Shown here piece after piece: positions 62,694 through 64,000 of a stretch of DNA of 64,000 nucleotides. The number at the start of each line of letters is the position of its first letter. The first letter of the stretch is position 1. The stretch comes from Limnohabitans sp. T6-5. Its GTDB lineage: Bacteria > Pseudomonadota > Gammaproteobacteria > Burkholderiales > Burkholderiaceae_C. Position numbers and translations under genes: made by a program. Under the pieces are notes generated by a model. It had not been told where the DNA came from. It did not search any database and was given only the letters and a program-made list of their open reading frames with translations. The DNA lies in NCBI RefSeq assembly GCF_003063315.1, contig NZ_NERV01000003.1:558001-622000 (forward strand), read 5' to 3'.

Positions 62694-63131
62694 TCAGCCC
62701 TTGATGGCCGAAACGGCCGCCCGCAGGCCCAGCAGGTAGCTGTCCACGCCGAAACCAGCGATCTGGCCTTTGGCAATGGGGGCGATCACCGAGTGGTGGC
62801 GGAATTCTTCGCGGGCGTGGATGTTGGACATGTGCACCTCGATGATGGGGCACTTCAGGATGGCCAGCGCGTCGCGGATGCCGTAGCTGTAATGCGTCCA
62901 GGCCCCAGCGTTGATCAGCACCGCTTGGGTGCCGTCGGTGTGGGCGCGGTGGATGCGCTCGGCCATTTCGCCTTCGATGTTGGTCTGGAAGCACTCGACT
63001 TCGGCGCCCAGTTCTTGGCCCAGTGCCACCAGCTGGGCGTCGATTTCGGCCAGGGTGATGGTGCCGTACTGCGCAGGGTCGCGCTTGCCGAACATGTTGA
63101 GGTTGATGCCGTTGAGGGTCAGGATTTTCAT
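62694..63131 (-). CDS. aroQ: 3-dehydroquinate dehydratase, type II
   Basis: A 145-aa enzyme; start MKILTLNGINLNMFGKRDPA at 63131. The catalytic Tyr is in DPAQYGTITLAEID, the Asn/Ala stretch is LINAGAWTHYSYGIRDAL and the catalytic His is in EVHMSNIHAREEFRHHS. It is the third shikimate step and lies close to aroC, though read from the other strand. Confidence 0.96.
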   Translation of the reverse strand: MKILTLNGINLNMFGKRDPAQYGTITLAEIDAQLVALGQELGAEVECFQTNIEGEMAERIHRAHTDGTQAVLINAGAWTHYSYGIRDALAILKCPIIEVHMSNIHAREEFRHHSVIAPIAKGQIAGFGVDSYLLGLRAAVSAIKG

Positions 63132-63218
63132 GGTGGTGTGCAAGGACTTGTGGGCCTGAGCCGACATTGTCGGTCATTTGCGGCAAGATGGCGGCTGTTG
63201 ACCCGATGCAAAAAAACC

Positions 63219-63875
63219 ATGACCACTACCCTCAAAATCGATTTCGTCTCCGACATTGCCTGCCCCTGGTGCGCCGTTGGGCTGTATTCCCTCGAAAAAG
63301 CCCTTGACCGACTGCAAGGCGAAGTCCAAGTCGAGATGCATTTTCAGCCTTTTGAACTCAACCCCCACATGCCTGCGGGTGGGCAGGACCTGACCGAGCA
63401 CATCACCGAAAAGTACGGCTCCACGCCCGAGCAGCAGGCCCAGATGCGCGAGAACATCCGCCAGCGCGGCGCCGAGGTGGGCTTTGCCTTTGCGCCCGGT
63501 GGCCGGGGGCGCGTCTACAACACCTTCAACGCCCACCGCCTGCTGCACTGGTCGGCGGGGCAGGGCGAGGGCATGCAGCGCGCGCTCAAGAAAGCCCTGC
63601 TGGCGTCCTACCAGGGCCGCGCCGAATGCATCGAAGACGACGCCGTGCTGCTGCAGGCGGTGCAAACCGCTGGCCTGTCTGTGGAGGCGGCCCGCGAGGT
63701 GCTGGCCAGCCAGGCCTTTGCCGACGAGGTGCGTGCCCAAGAGCGCTACTACCAGCAGGCGGGTATCCATTCAGTGCCTGCGGTCATCATCAACGACCGG
63801 CACCTGATCTCGGGCGGTCAGCCCGCCGAGGTGTTTGAGCAGGCTTTGCGCCAAATCGCGGCGCAAAGCCTGTAG
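63219..63875 (+). CDS. DsbA-family (FrnE-like) oxidoreductase
   Basis: A 218-aa cytoplasmic thioredoxin-fold protein. ATG at 63219 gives MTTTLKIDFVSDIACPWCAV with the CPWC active site at residues 15-18. Later parts are TFNAHRLLHWSAGQGEGMQR and GIHSVPAVIINDRHLISGGQ (cis-Pro). FrnE-like enzymes act in polyketide and stress metabolism. No signal peptide is present. Confidence 0.9.
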   Translation: MTTTLKIDFVSDIACPWCAVGLYSLEKALDRLQGEVQVEMHFQPFELNPHMPAGGQDLTEHITEKYGSTPEQQAQMRENIRQRGAEVGFAFAPGGRGRVYNTFNAHRLLHWSAGQGEGMQRALKKALLASYQGRAECIEDDAVLLQAVQTAGLSVEAAREVLASQAFADEVRAQERYYQQAGIHSVPAVIINDRHLISGGQPAEVFEQALRQIAAQSL

Positions 63876-63893
63876 GGCACCGAGGCCTGAGCC

Positions 63894-64000
63894 ATGGTCG
63901 ATCGCTTGCCGGTGTTGTTTGTCTCGCATTGCTCGCCCATGTTCGCCCTGAACCCGGGCAGCACCGGCCAGGCCTTACAGGCCTGGATGCAGGCCCATGC
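63894..64000 (+). CDS. Class III extradiol dioxygenase (DODA/YgiD-like), start only
   Basis: The first 35 codons: MVDRLPVLFVSHCSPMFALN continuing with PGSTGQALQAWMQAHA. The HxSPM stretch with its metal His is the start of the 4,5-DOPA dioxygenase-like family. Usual members have SHGSPM; here Cys replaces Gly. The gene continues past the right edge. Confidence 0.8.
   Translation, partial: MVDRLPVLFVSHCSPMFALNPGSTGQALQAWMQAH

Overview
The window looks like chromosomal DNA of a betaproteobacterium of the order Burkholderiales, most likely family Comamonadaceae. This is inferred from the high-GC coding bias, the adk-kdsB-Trm112-lpxK-exbD-exbB gene order, a Bug-type (tripartite tricarboxylate) receptor, and the many acyl-CoA and aromatic/keto-acid catabolism genes. 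No database search was possible, so the taxonomy is inference.

Layout. 1-2.6 kb: a branched-chain amino acid type ABC transporter (binding protein, livH, partial livM). 3.2-3.4 kb: tRNA-Arg(UCU) and tRNA-Pro(UGG). 3.5-9.8 kb: a minus-strand fatty/hydroxy-acid catabolic operon (3-hydroxyacyl-CoA dehydrogenase, enoyl-CoA hydratase, Crp/Fnr regulator, APH-family kinase, ACAD10/11-like acyl-CoA dehydrogenase) followed by a GST. 9.9-14.4 kb: MFS exporter, D-2-hydroxyacid dehydrogenase, lexA with tandem LexA boxes, asparaginase. 14.45-16.07 kb: an intact IS5-type insertion sequence with an 8-bp target duplication. It borders an AT-rich patch with an XRE regulator and a lipoprotein (16.1-17.4 kb). 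17.5-25.7 kb: core genes (adk, kdsB, lpxK, exbBD, xseA, sodB), an orphan ABC binding protein and a PsiF-repeat protein. 25.9-26.0 kb: a LexA-box promoter aimed at a terminator about 60 nt away, a candidate SOS small RNA.

26-34.2 kb is a minus-strand stress island: transglutaminase-like protein, hemerythrin, PRC-barrel protein, disordered proteins, PHB-depolymerase-like esterase, KatE catalase, a 24-aa membrane peptide and a multi-pass membrane protein. 34.3-37.2 kb holds an orphan 2-keto-4-pentenoate-hydratase-like gene, a Stealth sugar-phosphate transferase and a TIGR03643/membrane-protein pair. 37.4-43.3 kb is a LysR-controlled dehydrogenase/BKACE/Bug-receptor cluster plus a cupin, a flavin reductase and a nitroreductase. 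43.4-48.2 kb has a fused double acyl-CoA dehydrogenase, a PAS-LuxR regulator and the divergent CoA-transferase scoAB.

48.4-64 kb: a RodZ-like membrane HTH protein, a solitary ParB-like protein beside tRNA-Gly(CCC), gabD, a VapBC module, alaS, a TlpA-like thioredoxin, an SDR/TetR pair with a clear operator, an RluA-type pseudouridine synthase, trmB, the aroC-MFS-hydrolase operon, aroQ, a DsbA-like oxidoreductase and the start of a class III dioxygenase.

Three families of REP-like palindromic repeats are scattered through the intergenic spaces. The strongest candidates for something undescribed are the SOS small RNA, the stress island with its micro-protein and shared 16-bp motif, the kinase/ACAD hydroxy-acid operon, and the BKACE cluster of unknown substrate.
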